Part shown: in pieces, positions 24,048 to 32,460 of the stretch | Position numbering within the stretch: position 1 is the first letter of the stretch | Layout of the letters: each line of letters begins with the position of its first letter | Source of the DNA: Planococcus sp. MB-3u-03 | GTDB taxonomy: Bacteria; Bacillota; Bacilli; Bacillales_A; Planococcaceae | Assembly (NCBI RefSeq): GCF_002833405.1 | Contig: NZ_CP025135.1 | Coordinates: forward strand, 1,035,501-1,099,500 | Direction of reading: 5' to 3' | DNA length: 64,000 bases | Notes under the pieces: generated by a model | Seen by the model: only the letters and a program-made list of their open reading frames with translations | Databases searched by the model: none | Told to the model about the DNA's origin: nothing | Position numbers and translations under genes: made by a program

Positions 24048-24133
24048 GCCGGCGTGGCGGAATTGGCAGACCGCGGGACTCAAAATCCCGTTCCTTCACG
24101 GGAGTGTCGGTTCGACCCCGACCGCCGGTATCA
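24048..24133 (+). tRNA. tRNA-Leu (CAA), copy 2
   Basis: Same sequence as copy 1 apart from one extra base in the D-arm (CAGACCGCGGG). Confidence 0.93.
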
Positions 24134-24157
24134 TTTCATTGCTCTGCGCAATGTATT

Positions 24158-24187
24158 GAAAAGCCCTAACTTCAGTTAGGCTTTTCT
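24158..24187 (+). terminator. Rho-independent terminator after tRNA-Leu copy 2
   Basis: AAAAGCCCTAAC and GTTAGGCTTTTC form the stem with a TTCA loop. Confidence 0.82.
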
Positions 24188-24192
24188 TGTCT

Positions 24193-24272
24193 CATCATGA
24201 CGGAATTGGCAGACACGCCAGGTTCAGAGGCCAGTGGTGGAAACACAGTGGGTTCGAGTCCCTTCATTCGCG
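24193..24272 (+). tRNA. tRNA-Leu (CAG), degenerate acceptor
   Basis: The D-arm GGAATTGGCAGAC, the anticodon region GGTTCAGAG (CAG) and the T-arm GGGTTCGAGTCCC are intact. The 5' strand (CATCATGA) does not pair properly with the 3' strand CATTCGC, and no CCA is encoded. Either the 5' end is mis-sequenced or rearranged, or this is a remnant. It occupies the slot of the last Leu in the B. subtilis trnD order. Confidence 0.7.
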
Positions 24273-24278
24273 TTTTAG

Positions 24279-24310
24279 AAAAGGGCAGCTTCCATTGAGG
24301 CTGCCCTTTT
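24279..24310 (+). terminator. Terminator ending the tRNA cluster
   Basis: AAAAGGGCAGC and GCTGCCCTTTT form a perfect stem. Confidence 0.88.
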
Positions 24311-24400
24311 ACTGTATTGGAATATTTAATAGGAACCCGTGGGAGATAGTAGGCTGCGTGTTATAATAAGCAAAATTACGATCTTGGCGGGGGTGGCAAG

Positions 24401-27064
24401 ATGGCTGAAGAACAAGGGTTTGACCAGGAGTTTAAGGCTATACTCGATGATCAGGAAGTCCGCTTAGAAGAAGGCTTGAGCGAAGCTGAAGCTGCTAAGA
24501 GGCTAGAGGCTTTGGGAGCTAATGAATTGCCTGAAGGAAAGCGAGAATCTGGAGTTATAAAGTTTTTCAAGCATTTTCACGATGTGCTGATATATGTATT
24601 GTTGGCAGCTGCAGTTATTACGGTCGCACTTGGACATTATATTGATACGAGCGTCATTTTAGCTGTAGTCGTAATCAATGCGGCAATTGGCTATATTCAG
24701 CAGAATAAAGCTGAGAAAGCACTGGATAGCATACGAGAAATGCTATCGGTCAAAGCGGGAGTATTGCGAGAGGGCAAACGAAAGGATATTCTGGCGACTG
24801 ATTTGGTGCCAGGAGATCTTGTTTATTTAAGGGCTGGTGATAAAGTGCCCGCAGATATGCGGCTTATAGAAGCATCGAATCTCCAGCTGGAGGAGTCGTC
24901 TTTGACTGGTGAGTCGGATGCAGTAAATAAACAGACTGAAAGACTATCGAACGATACGGTGCTTGGCGATCGCTCCAATATGGCATTCGCAGGAACTGCT
25001 GTCGCATCCGGATCAGGGTTCGGTGTTGTCATTGCAACTGGAGGAAATACTGAACTCGGAAAAATCAGCAGCGCCATGGAGTCGGTTGAGAAATTGCAGA
25101 CTCCATTATTAAAACAGACTGCTCAATTCGGAAAATTGATATCAGTGGTTATCGTACTGAGTGCAATCGGCATGTTTTTTATCGGTTATTGGTTCCACGA
25201 CTACGCCACAGCTGAGTTGTTATTGGCCATTATCGGTTTGACTGTAGCTGCTATTCCAGAAGGCTTGCCTGCGGTTCTATCTATTATTTTAGCTTTGGGT
25301 GTCCAGACGATGGCTGGAAAGAATGCCATTGTAAGAAACTTGCCGTCAGTCGAAACTTTAGGAGCCGTGACGGTAATATGCTCAGATAAAACAGGGACTT
25401 TGACGAAAAATGAAATGACGGCTACTTCTGTTATTCTGGCAGACGAAGAGATCGATGTTAGTGGGGTCGGTTATTCACCCGAAGGAATGTTAAAGAAAAA
25501 CGGAGAAGGCATTCGTTTAACGGACCATCCTCGCTTGGCAAAGTTTTTAGCCTGTGTGATAACAGTTAACGATGCTCATTTGGTCAAAGGGAAAAAGGGG
25601 AAGTGGTCAATCAGTGGGGGTGCGACGGAAGGCTGCTTGTTGACGCTTGCAGAGAAAGCGGATGTCCCAGTTGAGAAGTTGCCGGTGATTGAGAAGATCC
25701 CGTTTGACTCTTCTTACAAATATATGGCTGCTTTGGTGGAAGAGCAGGGAACTAAATGGATCTATGTAAAGGGTGCCCCTGAAAAGCTGTTGGGGATGAT
25801 ACCAAGCGAAGAAAGGAATGAATGGGAGGCGAAGATAGCCTCCCATGCAAAACGCGGAGAACGCCTCTTGGGAGCTGCTGTTAAGCAGGTCGATTATACA
25901 GTGGAAGCCATAAGCCACGAAGATATGAAGTGCGGATTTGAGTTTCTGGGCATGGCTGGCATCATTGATCCTCCGCGCGAAGAAGTGATCGATTCAATTG
26001 CCCAATGCAAAAAAGCCGGAATTCGCGTCAAGATGATCACTGGAGACCATAAAGACACCGCTGTGGCGATTGGAGCCAAGCTTGGAATCGGCGATGGGGC
26101 CAAGGCGCTTGAAGGCAGGGAATTGGATGGCTTAAACGCACAACAGTTGGAAACTGCAGCCATGGAATATGATATTTTCGCGCGTACCAGCCCGACAAAT
26201 AAATTGCAATTGGTTAAAGCTCTTCAAGCCAAGGAACAAGTGTGCGCAATGACCGGTGACGGGGTCAATGATGCACCGGCTTTGAAACGGGCTGATATCG
26301 GCATTGCGATGGGAATCAAAGGAACAGAAGTATCAAAAGAAGCGGCAGAGATGGTGCTGGTTGATGATAATTTCAGCACGATTGTCAATGCAGTGAAGGA
26401 AGGACGGCGCGTCTATGATAATTTGAAAAAGACCATCCTGTTCATATTGCCGACTAACGTATCCGAAGGGCTGCTCATTTTTATCAGCATCTTATTCGGC
26501 ACCACGATTCCGCTCACTGCGGTACAGATTTTGTGGGTCAACATGATTACGGCTGTGACGATTTCCTTGGCGATTGCATTTGAGAAGCTCGAGCCTGGTA
26601 CAATGGAGCGGCCACCTCGGAAAGCCAATAGCCCATTGCTCAGCGGTTATTATGTTTTCCGCATCGCTTTTGCATCGGCGATTATCGGAGGGGGCATCTT
26701 ATGGATGAACAGTATGCTGGAAGCTAGAGATTATGATCAAGGCATCTTGCAGACCATGACTCTACAGGCACTGGTCATCTCACAGCTATTTTATTTATTC
26801 AACTGCCGGAGTGAGCGGCGTTTTGCGTTGAATCGTGATTTCTTTTCCAATAAAGCGGCTTTTATCGTCTCGGCCATATTGATCTTAGTGCAGCTATCGG
26901 TGACGTATGTGCCGTTTATGAATACGCTGCTCGGCACGGAACCGATTGGGCTCAGGTATTGGATTTGGCCGTTGCTGATCGGGGTGAGCGTGTTTATTAT
27001 CGTGGAGCTGGAAAAATGGGTGGTGCGCCGAATGAGTAAGGATGTTGATCTTTCGAATAAATAG
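24401..27064 (+). CDS. Calcium-type cation-transporting P-type ATPase
   Basis: An 887-residue P2-type ATPase that would pump Ca2+ (or Mn2+/Na+) out of the cytoplasm. Domains in order: N-terminal cation-ATPase domain, M1-M2, actuator with TGES, M3-M4 with the ion-binding AAIPEGLPA (PEGLP is typical of Ca2+ pumps), phosphorylation site DKTGTLT with the catalytic Asp, nucleotide domain with KGAPE, the MTGDGVNDAPALKRADIG hinge, and six C-terminal helices. The GGGGGTGG site precedes the ATG. Codon use and GC are lower than in the genes either side of the rRNA block. The ion is inferred from motifs only. Confidence 0.93.
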   Translation: MAEEQGFDQEFKAILDDQEVRLEEGLSEAEAAKRLEALGANELPEGKRESGVIKFFKHFHDVLIYVLLAAAVITVALGHYIDTSVILAVVVINAAIGYIQQNKAEKALDSIREMLSVKAGVLREGKRKDILATDLVPGDLVYLRAGDKVPADMRLIEASNLQLEESSLTGESDAVNKQTERLSNDTVLGDRSNMAFAGTAVASGSGFGVVIATGGNTELGKISSAMESVEKLQTPLLKQTAQFGKLISVVIVLSAIGMFFIGYWFHDYATAELLLAIIGLTVAAIPEGLPAVLSIILALGVQTMAGKNAIVRNLPSVETLGAVTVICSDKTGTLTKNEMTATSVILADEEIDVSGVGYSPEGMLKKNGEGIRLTDHPRLAKFLACVITVNDAHLVKGKKGKWSISGGATEGCLLTLAEKADVPVEKLPVIEKIPFDSSYKYMAALVEEQGTKWIYVKGAPEKLLGMIPSEERNEWEAKIASHAKRGERLLGAAVKQVDYTVEAISHEDMKCGFEFLGMAGIIDPPREEVIDSIAQCKKAGIRVKMITGDHKDTAVAIGAKLGIGDGAKALEGRELDGLNAQQLETAAMEYDIFARTSPTNKLQLVKALQAKEQVCAMTGDGVNDAPALKRADIGIAMGIKGTEVSKEAAEMVLVDDNFSTIVNAVKEGRRVYDNLKKTILFILPTNVSEGLLIFISILFGTTIPLTAVQILWVNMITAVTISLAIAFEKLEPGTMERPPRKANSPLLSGYYVFRIAFASAIIGGGILWMNSMLEARDYDQGILQTMTLQALVISQLFYLFNCRSERRFALNRDFFSNKAAFIVSAILILVQLSVTYVPFMNTLLGTEPIGLRYWIWPLLIGVSVFIIVELEKWVVRRMSKDVDLSNK

Positions 27065-27091
27065 AAATACGATCAGTAATGAGGAGGAATT

Positions 27092-28141
27092 ATGAGACAG
27101 ATACATAGTGAAGTCGTCGAGTTCAGAGGAAGCCATTATGATTACGGAATGATGCAAGGCAACGCGCTTAAAGAATCGATCACGCTGCATAACCGCAGGG
27201 GGCAGTGGAAGAGCAAGAGGCCGCGCTTTGTCATCGACCCGGCTGAAGCGCAAGCTGCGTTCAACGCATATGCCCCGAAATTGTGGGAGGAGTTGAAGGG
27301 CCTTGAAGATAGCCTCAAGCTGCCGATTGATGAGGTGCTTCGTGATTTTGGCGGTTACCGGATTGATGCGCCGCCATCCGGCTGTTCGATCGTCAGCGGG
27401 GAGGATTTCTTGGTACGCAATTACGATTTCCATCCGCAGACATATGAAGGCAGGTTCTGTTTGTTTCAGCCTGATGAGGGAAATGCCATCATTGGGCCAA
27501 GCCAGCGCATTCTAGGGCGCATGGATGGCATGAACGAGCATGGCCTGGTGATGGGCTATAATTTTATGCACCGGAAAAACCCAGGGGATGGTTTTGTTTG
27601 CTATATGATTGGGCGCATCATTCTCGAGAGCTGCTCAACTGTCGATGAGGCTGTGGCTTTAGTCGAAGATATCCCTCATCGCGGGTCATTCAGTTATGTG
27701 GTGACGGATAAGAGCGGCGTTACAAAAGTTATTGAGGCAACACCTCGCAAAGTGGCAGTGCGTGATGCTTCAGTTTGTACGAATCATTTTGAAATCCAGC
27801 ATCAGGAAAACCGCAATTATTTGAAAGACTCTTACGACCGGTTGTCGGTTATCGAGCGAAATGCGGAAGATGCAGCAGAAGCGTATCGTGCTTATCGCTT
27901 ATTCAATGATACAGGCCGCGGCTTGTTTTCGGATCTTTATAAAAGTTGGGCGGGGACCATCCATACTTCTGTCTATTTGCCGAAAGAAGGGGAAGTATGG
28001 TTCGCGCTTGGCGGCGACCAGGAGCCTGAAGTGTTCAATTTCGGAGAATGGCTTGCCGGAAAGCCTGTGCGCACTAAATCCGTCCACGGGCAGATCGATA
28101 CGGGTATCGGGTTTGCCCACACAGATAGCTTGTTTAAATGA
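27092..28141 (+). CDS. C45-family autoproteolytic acyltransferase/hydrolase, paralog 1
   Basis: A 349-residue Ntn-hydrolase fold protein related to acyl-CoA:6-aminopenicillanate acyltransferase and choloylglycine hydrolase. The N-terminal FRGSHYDYGMMQG box is shared by the family. The probable nucleophile is Cys98 in PSGCSIV, which becomes N-terminal after self-cleavage, followed by RNYDFHP. The GRMDGMNEHGLVMGYNF segment is also conserved. No signal peptide is seen, so it should be cytoplasmic; the substrate is unknown. AGGAGGA precedes the ATG. The convergent neighbour is a clear paralog. Confidence 0.85.
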   Translation: MRQIHSEVVEFRGSHYDYGMMQGNALKESITLHNRRGQWKSKRPRFVIDPAEAQAAFNAYAPKLWEELKGLEDSLKLPIDEVLRDFGGYRIDAPPSGCSIVSGEDFLVRNYDFHPQTYEGRFCLFQPDEGNAIIGPSQRILGRMDGMNEHGLVMGYNFMHRKNPGDGFVCYMIGRIILESCSTVDEAVALVEDIPHRGSFSYVVTDKSGVTKVIEATPRKVAVRDASVCTNHFEIQHQENRNYLKDSYDRLSVIERNAEDAAEAYRAYRLFNDTGRGLFSDLYKSWAGTIHTSVYLPKEGEVWFALGGDQEPEVFNFGEWLAGKPVRTKSVHGQIDTGIGFAHTDSLFK

Positions 28142-28180
28142 AAAACGGCTAGAGCACATGGGTGCTCTAGCCGTTTTTTT
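28141..28180. terminator. Bidirectional terminator between the two C45 genes
   Basis: AAAAACGGCTAGAGCAC and GTGCTCTAGCCGTTTTTTT form a 17-bp stem around ATGG, usable in both directions. Confidence 0.94.
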
Positions 28181-29237
28181 GTTGCAATGCAGACAGGTCA
28201 TCGAGATATGGAAACGGGAAATGGGTGTCGATTTTCCCGTTGATGCGTTTTGCCAGCAAGCGTTCGCCTTGAAGCCATTTTTGGAAATTGAACATGAGCG
28301 GCAAGCGGTCAGGCCCGATGGCGAACCCGACTTCCAGGCTATTTGGGAAATAGGAAGCTGTATGCAATGTGCCGGATGCGGTACTGTATTTGGTGGAAAA
28401 CACGCCCTGGTCTGAATCGTTCAATAAGCGGAAAGCTGAATACGCATCGTTGGAAGTGGTAGCATGCGTAAGCAGTGCGTCCTCACGGCGTTTGGAATCA
28501 TCGATTTGATAGCGATTTTCTTCCGATAACACTTCGAAGTGGTTTGTTGATACGGCCGCTTCCCGGACGATGACATTGCGCGGGGAAGTTTCGGCAACGA
28601 CCGAACGCCCGCTTTTATCGAGCAATACATAGCTGAATGAACGGCGGTGGGGCAGTTCTTTCAATAGATCGACGGCTTCTTCAATCGTTGCGCAATGCTC
28701 GAGGATCAAGCGGCCGATCATATTGCAGATAAACCCGTCTGCTGAATTGCGGCGATTGATGAAATTATAGCCCATGGCGAGCCCTTTCTCGTTGAGCCCG
28801 TCTGTGCGCCCCGTAATTTGCATAGAAGGCCCTATGGATGCGTAGCCCCCATCAGTCGGTTCGTACAAGGCAAACCTGCCTTCATAGCCTTGAGGAGAAC
28901 TATCGTAATTCCTGACTAGAAAATCGGAGCGGCTCAAGATGGAACAGCCGCTTCGTGTATATTCGATATAATAGCCGCCGAATTCGCGCAAGGCGTCGTA
29001 AAATGGCCATTTCAGGGCGTCTGCTAAGCCTTCGATTTCTTCCCAGATGCGCGGGGCGAAACGTTCGAGCATATCAATAGCTTTTGTTTCGTCGACCAAT
29101 AATTGCTTGCTGTTCTGGCCGCGCTGTATTTTTCGGTTCGGCAATAGCAGTGAATCTCTCAACAATTCCCCTTGATGATAGCCGAAATCGTAATGGCTGC
29201 CGCGGAATTGGATAACGTCGCTATGCACTTTCTTCAT
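28167..29237 (-). CDS. C45-family autoproteolytic acyltransferase/hydrolase, paralog 2
   Basis: A 356-residue paralog of the gene at 27092-28141. It has the same FRGSHYDFGYHQG box, the same nucleophile position (Cys98 in RSGCSIL) and matching RNYDSSP and GRTDGLNEKGLAMGYNF motifs. The two align without large gaps, so they arose by duplication, and they face each other across a shared terminator. The last residues and stop lie in the terminator arm. A GGGATGC-type ribosome site precedes the ATG. The function is unknown; divergence suggests different acyl substrates. Confidence 0.85.
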   Translation of the reverse strand: MKKVHSDVIQFRGSHYDFGYHQGELLRDSLLLPNRKIQRGQNSKQLLVDETKAIDMLERFAPRIWEEIEGLADALKWPFYDALREFGGYYIEYTRSGCSILSRSDFLVRNYDSSPQGYEGRFALYEPTDGGYASIGPSMQITGRTDGLNEKGLAMGYNFINRRNSADGFICNMIGRLILEHCATIEEAVDLLKELPHRRSFSYVLLDKSGRSVVAETSPRNVIVREAAVSTNHFEVLSEENRYQIDDSKRREDALLTHATTSNDAYSAFRLLNDSDQGVFSTKYSTASGTLHTASYFPNSLEVGFAIGPDRLPLMFNFQKWLQGERLLAKRINGKIDTHFPFPYLDDLSALQQKNG

Positions 29238-29329
29238 GTGGCATCCCTCTTTTTTATCTCAGTATCAAAAGAATACTAGAGTTTTGAGGAGAATAAAAAG
29301 AATATGCCTGAAGCGTATGCTTCAGGCAA

Positions 29330-29992
29330 TTAAAGGACGTAGCTTGTCGCTTCGCCGCCATTGATTCCGGTGAACATATTGCCGGCAGCGGTCAATAGCT
29401 GAAGGGCATTGTCGCGGTTCATGGACGGTCGGAGGTAAAATACGTGTACCGCGTCTGTTGTTTGTGGTGTCACAGCAGTGCGCTTTGAATCGACGTATGG
29501 GCTACCGAAAGCGCCTTTTGCATCGCGTGTAACGATGATGTTATCGAGCGTATTGTCGCGGTTATTCAAGCCTTCATAGCGGTCGTCAGGCTTGCCGAGG
29601 GCGATTTCGATATCGCCCTCAATTTGAGCTGCATCGTATAAACCGAGTGGAATTTCGTACTGAAGCGATAGAAAACTGTTCATATCGATCGCTGAATTGA
29701 CAGGGGCCAGATAGTTTTGTTTGCGCACACGGCGGTACAAGGCTTCCGCAGAAGGCCGGTAGCGGTTCGGATCGCCTCCGAGCGCTTTCCAGGCCAGCTT
29801 CCATTCGAGAAGGCCAGGGAAATCCGTCAATTCCTTATCGTCCATATCGAAGAACAATTGCTCCTGGAACAGTTGGAGGCGGCCTTTTAACATTTGAGGT
29901 GAATCCGAAACGGTGATATTGTTATAATGAATAATGCCGATTTTGAAATCAGGCACAATCTCTGTAATTTCAGGGTTTACGCGAAAGTCCAC
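29330..29992 (-). CDS. B3/B4 tRNA-binding domain protein
   Basis: About 220 residues related to the B3/B4 domain of the phenylalanyl-tRNA synthetase beta subunit. Typical pieces are ALGGDPNRYRPSAEALYRRV, INSAIDMNSFLSLQYEIPLG (variant PVNSAIDMN here) and the C-terminal TTDAVHVFYLRPSM. Free-standing proteins of this family are proposed to edit or bind mischarged tRNA or amino acids, but this is not proven. A GTG at 29992 has AAAGG nine bases upstream; an ATG at 30001 directly abuts that site and is the alternative start. It is divergent from queG. Confidence 0.8.
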   Translation of the reverse strand: MDFRVNPEITEIVPDFKIGIIHYNNITVSDSPQMLKGRLQLFQEQLFFDMDDKELTDFPGLLEWKLAWKALGGDPNRYRPSAEALYRRVRKQNYLAPVNSAIDMNSFLSLQYEIPLGLYDAAQIEGDIEIALGKPDDRYEGLNNRDNTLDNIIVTRDAKGAFGSPYVDSKRTAVTPQTTDAVHVFYLRPSMNRDNALQLLTAAGNMFTGINGGEATSYVL

Positions 29993-30057
29993 AGCAATCA
30001 TCCTTTCCGTGAATAATAGCCTTATCTTACCATAAATTGGAGCAAGGAGTTATCGAC

Positions 30058-31203
30058 ATGAACTTGGATCAATTCCAACAACAACTGGTTGCGTATGCCG
30101 CGGAAATCGGGATTGATAAAATCGGCTTTGCTTCGGTCGAACCTTTTTTTAGTTTAAAGCATCGTTTGATCCGCCAGCAGCAATTGAATTTCCAGTCCGG
30201 TTTTGAGGAATCGGATGTGGAGAAACGCACGCGTCCGGAATTATTGATGGAAGAGCCTGTGAGCATCATTGCCATTGCGATTGCCTATCCTTCCAAAATG
30301 GAAGGGGCGACGCCTGGTGTCAAAGGGGCACGGCGTGGTATTTTCTCGCGTTCTTCCTGGGGCAAGGATTACCATGCGGCACTTCGGGACCGGCTGGCGC
30401 TGTTGGAATCTTTTATCGCTGCCCATTATCCGGAGGCGCGCATGAAATCGATGGTCGACACTGGCGAATTGTCTGACCGTGCCGTGGCAGAACGGGCCGG
30501 TATCGGGTGGAGTGCGAAAAATACCAATATCATCACGCCGGAGTTCGGTTCATATGTCTATTTGGGCGAGATGATCACCAACATCCCTTTTGAATACGAC
30601 GAGCCGATGGAAGATCAATGCGGCGACTGCCGCTTATGTATCGATACGTGCCCGACCGGCGCGATTGTCGAGGGCGGGCAGCTCAATGCCCAGCGCTGCA
30701 TTTCGTTTTTGACACAGACGAAGGGCTTCCTGCCAGATGAGTTCCGGTCGAAAATAGGTAATCGCATCTATGGCTGCGACACATGTCAGACCGTGTGCCC
30801 GAAAAATAAGCGCAAGGCCAATCGCATTCATCCGGAATTTGACCCGGACCCGGAAATTGCCAAGCCGCTTTTAGAGCCGCTGTTGACCATTTCCAACCGG
30901 GAGTTCAAAGAGAAATTCGGCCATGTGTCAGGTTCTTGGCGTGGCAAAAAGCCGATTCAGCGCAACGCCATTTTGGCGCTCGCCCATTTTAAAGAACAGT
31001 CCGCGGTGCCTGCATTGATCGAATTGATGAACACGGATCCGCGTCCGGTCATCCGGGGGACCTCGGCTTGGGCGATCGGCCGCATCGGAACGGATGAGGG
31101 GAGACAAGCGCTTGAACATGCACGGCAGCAAGAGAAAGATGAAGAGGTGCTGGCAGAGATCGAAAAAGGGCTGGCATTCTTTTCTGCAGAAACGAAAGGA
31201 TAA
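30058..31203 (+). CDS. queG: Epoxyqueuosine reductase QueG
   Basis: QueG reduces epoxyqueuosine to queuosine in the wobble position of tRNAs with GUN anticodons, using cobalamin and two 4Fe-4S clusters. The 381-residue protein has the N-terminal cobalamin-binding domain with SDRAVAERAGIGW, the ferredoxin-like cysteines CGDCRLCIDTCPTGAI and GCDTCQTVCP, and C-terminal HEAT-like repeats (NAILALAHF, RGTSAWAIGRIG). The ATG at 30058 has AAGGAG eight bases upstream. A cobalamin adenosyltransferase gene occurs elsewhere in the window, so cobalamin use is plausible. The next gene also modifies tRNA position 34. Confidence 0.96.
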   Translation: MNLDQFQQQLVAYAAEIGIDKIGFASVEPFFSLKHRLIRQQQLNFQSGFEESDVEKRTRPELLMEEPVSIIAIAIAYPSKMEGATPGVKGARRGIFSRSSWGKDYHAALRDRLALLESFIAAHYPEARMKSMVDTGELSDRAVAERAGIGWSAKNTNIITPEFGSYVYLGEMITNIPFEYDEPMEDQCGDCRLCIDTCPTGAIVEGGQLNAQRCISFLTQTKGFLPDEFRSKIGNRIYGCDTCQTVCPKNKRKANRIHPEFDPDPEIAKPLLEPLLTISNREFKEKFGHVSGSWRGKKPIQRNAILALAHFKEQSAVPALIELMNTDPRPVIRGTSAWAIGRIGTDEGRQALEHARQQEKDEEVLAEIEKGLAFFSAETKG

Positions 31204-31213
31204 GTGAAGAAAC

Positions 31214-31687
31214 TTGGGAATACACATTGTTTTATATCAGCCATTAATTCCGGCGAATACCGGGAACATTGCACGCTCTTGTGCGGGGACAGGGGTCAGC
31301 CTTCATTTGATCAAGCCGCTCGGATTTTCGACGGACGATAAAATGCTCAAACGGGCGGGGCTCGATTATTGGGAGCACGTGGATATTCATTACCACGATG
31401 GCCTCAATGAGTTGTTTACAGCCTATCCTGACGGCAAATACCATTACATCACCAAGTTTGGCACGAAGACATACAGTTCGTTCAATTTTTCGGATACCGG
31501 GGAAGATTATTTCTTCGTCTTCGGTCAGGAGACAAAGGGCTTGCCGAGGGAATTGATTGATGCCAACTTAGACCGTTGTTTGCGCATTCCGATGAATGAA
31601 CATATCCGTTCACTCAATTTGTCGAACACGGCAGCGATTTTGATGTATGAAGCGCTGCGCCAACAGGATTTCCCGAATTTGAAATAA
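31214..31687 (+). CDS. trmL: tRNA (cytidine/uridine-34-2'-O)-methyltransferase TrmL
   Basis: A SPOUT-class methyltransferase of 157 residues that 2'-O-methylates the wobble base of tRNA-Leu species. Motifs: the N-terminal YQPLIPANTGNIARSC, FGQETKGLP in the SAM knot and the C-terminal RSLNLSNTAAILMYEALRQ. It starts with TTG at 31214, 10 bp after queG, with only a weak ribosome site, so coupling to queG translation is likely. Both products act on the wobble nucleotide. A strong terminator follows. Confidence 0.95.
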   Translation: MGIHIVLYQPLIPANTGNIARSCAGTGVSLHLIKPLGFSTDDKMLKRAGLDYWEHVDIHYHDGLNELFTAYPDGKYHYITKFGTKTYSSFNFSDTGEDYFFVFGQETKGLPRELIDANLDRCLRIPMNEHIRSLNLSNTAAILMYEALRQQDFPNLK

Positions 31688-31694
31688 ACGACAA

Positions 31695-31724
31695 AAAAGG
31701 ACAGCGCGTGGGCGCTGTCCTTTT
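31695..31724. terminator. Terminator after trmL (also serves the small minus-strand ORF)
   Basis: AAAAGGACAGCGC and GCGCTGTCCTTTT form a perfect stem around GTGG. Confidence 0.92.
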
Positions 31725-31734
31725 GCATTTCACA

Positions 31735-31833
31735 TTATTGTCTTTTGTCTGTGCCTGGTTTGTCATCGTATCCAGCAGTGAAGATAGCTACCAAAAACGA
31801 TACACAAATCCCCAAGATTAAGATCAAGTTCAT
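31735..31833 (-). CDS. Small hydrophobic membrane peptide (32 aa)
   Basis: A 32-codon frame with an excellent ribosome site (AAGGAGGTCG, about eight bases before the ATG). It reads MNLILILGICVSFLVAIFTA followed by a short polar tail GYDDKPGTDKRQ. That is one membrane helix with a charged C-terminus. It ends directly before a terminator that works in this direction too, so it looks like a complete gene. The function is unknown; size and shape resemble small single-span regulatory membrane proteins of Bacillales. It is too short for routine ORF calling. Confidence 0.7.
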   Translation of the reverse strand: MNLILILGICVSFLVAIFTAGYDDKPGTDKRQ

Positions 31834-32008
31834 GAATGACGACCTCCTTGAAATTTGCATCTGTGTTTAGTATAGCGTACCAAAGGGAAAAATGAAATAT
31901 GGAACCCACTCGAAAATATGGACATTTTCCGTCCATCCAAGAAACTTGAAACTTTTTTGGATGTGATGCGTATATAGGGGTAGGAAGAAAAGGAAGGGAT
32001 GAACTGAT

Positions 32009-32317
32009 ATGAAAATGAAGACATCCGTTGCACTGCTTTGGATTACGGGCCTTGCGGAGGCATTTCTGGCCATTCCGTTCATCGGAGGCGGATTTGTAAT
32101 TTCTGCAGGCTATGCACCGCTCGGCATCATGTTCGTGCTGCATGCCATTACGTTGTTCTTTTGCTTTAAAGAATATTCGCCGAAGTTCGGCTCGATTCTG
32201 GGGATCATTACAAGTGCACTCGCTTGGATTCCGTTGATCGGCTGGGCACTGCACTTATTGACAGCAATCGTGCTATTGCTCTCCGCAGCCATGTCCGGGC
32301 GTTCAGCTAGAGTCTAA
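32009..32317 (+). CDS. Small multi-span membrane protein of unknown function
   Basis: A 102-residue hydrophobic protein with three or four membrane helices: about residues 7-28 (LLWITGLAEAFLAIPFIGGG), 33-51, 60-78 and 80-96. AAGGAAGGGATG precedes the ATG. I do not recognise the family with confidence; glycine-rich helices and the lack of charged residues in membranes suggest a DUF4064-like or similar small protein. It stands alone between the small peptide gene and the insertion sequence. Confidence 0.65.
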   Translation: MKMKTSVALLWITGLAEAFLAIPFIGGGFVISAGYAPLGIMFVLHAITLFFCFKEYSPKFGSILGIITSALAWIPLIGWALHLLTAIVLLLSAAMSGRSARV

Positions 32318-32321
32318 CAAG

Positions 32322-32349
32322 AAAAGCATCGAGAAATCGGTGTTTTTTG
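32322..32349 (+). terminator. Weak terminator after the small membrane protein
   Basis: AAAAGCATCG and CGGTGTTTTTT pair with two G-T pairs, followed by T-rich sequence. Confidence 0.55.
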
Positions 32350-32413
32350 TGGGCAAATGTAAAGACGATGAAAATTGGTTTGTAAGCGTCCCTTTCGATT
32401 AAGGTACAAAAAA

Positions 32414-32437
32414 TGAACTGAGCCCCATTTAGTGGAC
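32414..32437 (+). repeat. Left terminal inverted repeat of the IS3 element
   Basis: 24 bp; pairs with 33876-33899 with about five mismatches. Confidence 0.85.
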
Positions 32438-32460
32438 GATTTAATAAAAGCACCCGGCAG

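Noticed and set aside
32414..32460. A target-site duplication for the IS3 element
   Set aside because: The 3-4 bp flanks differ (AAAA against AGAA), so none can be claimed.
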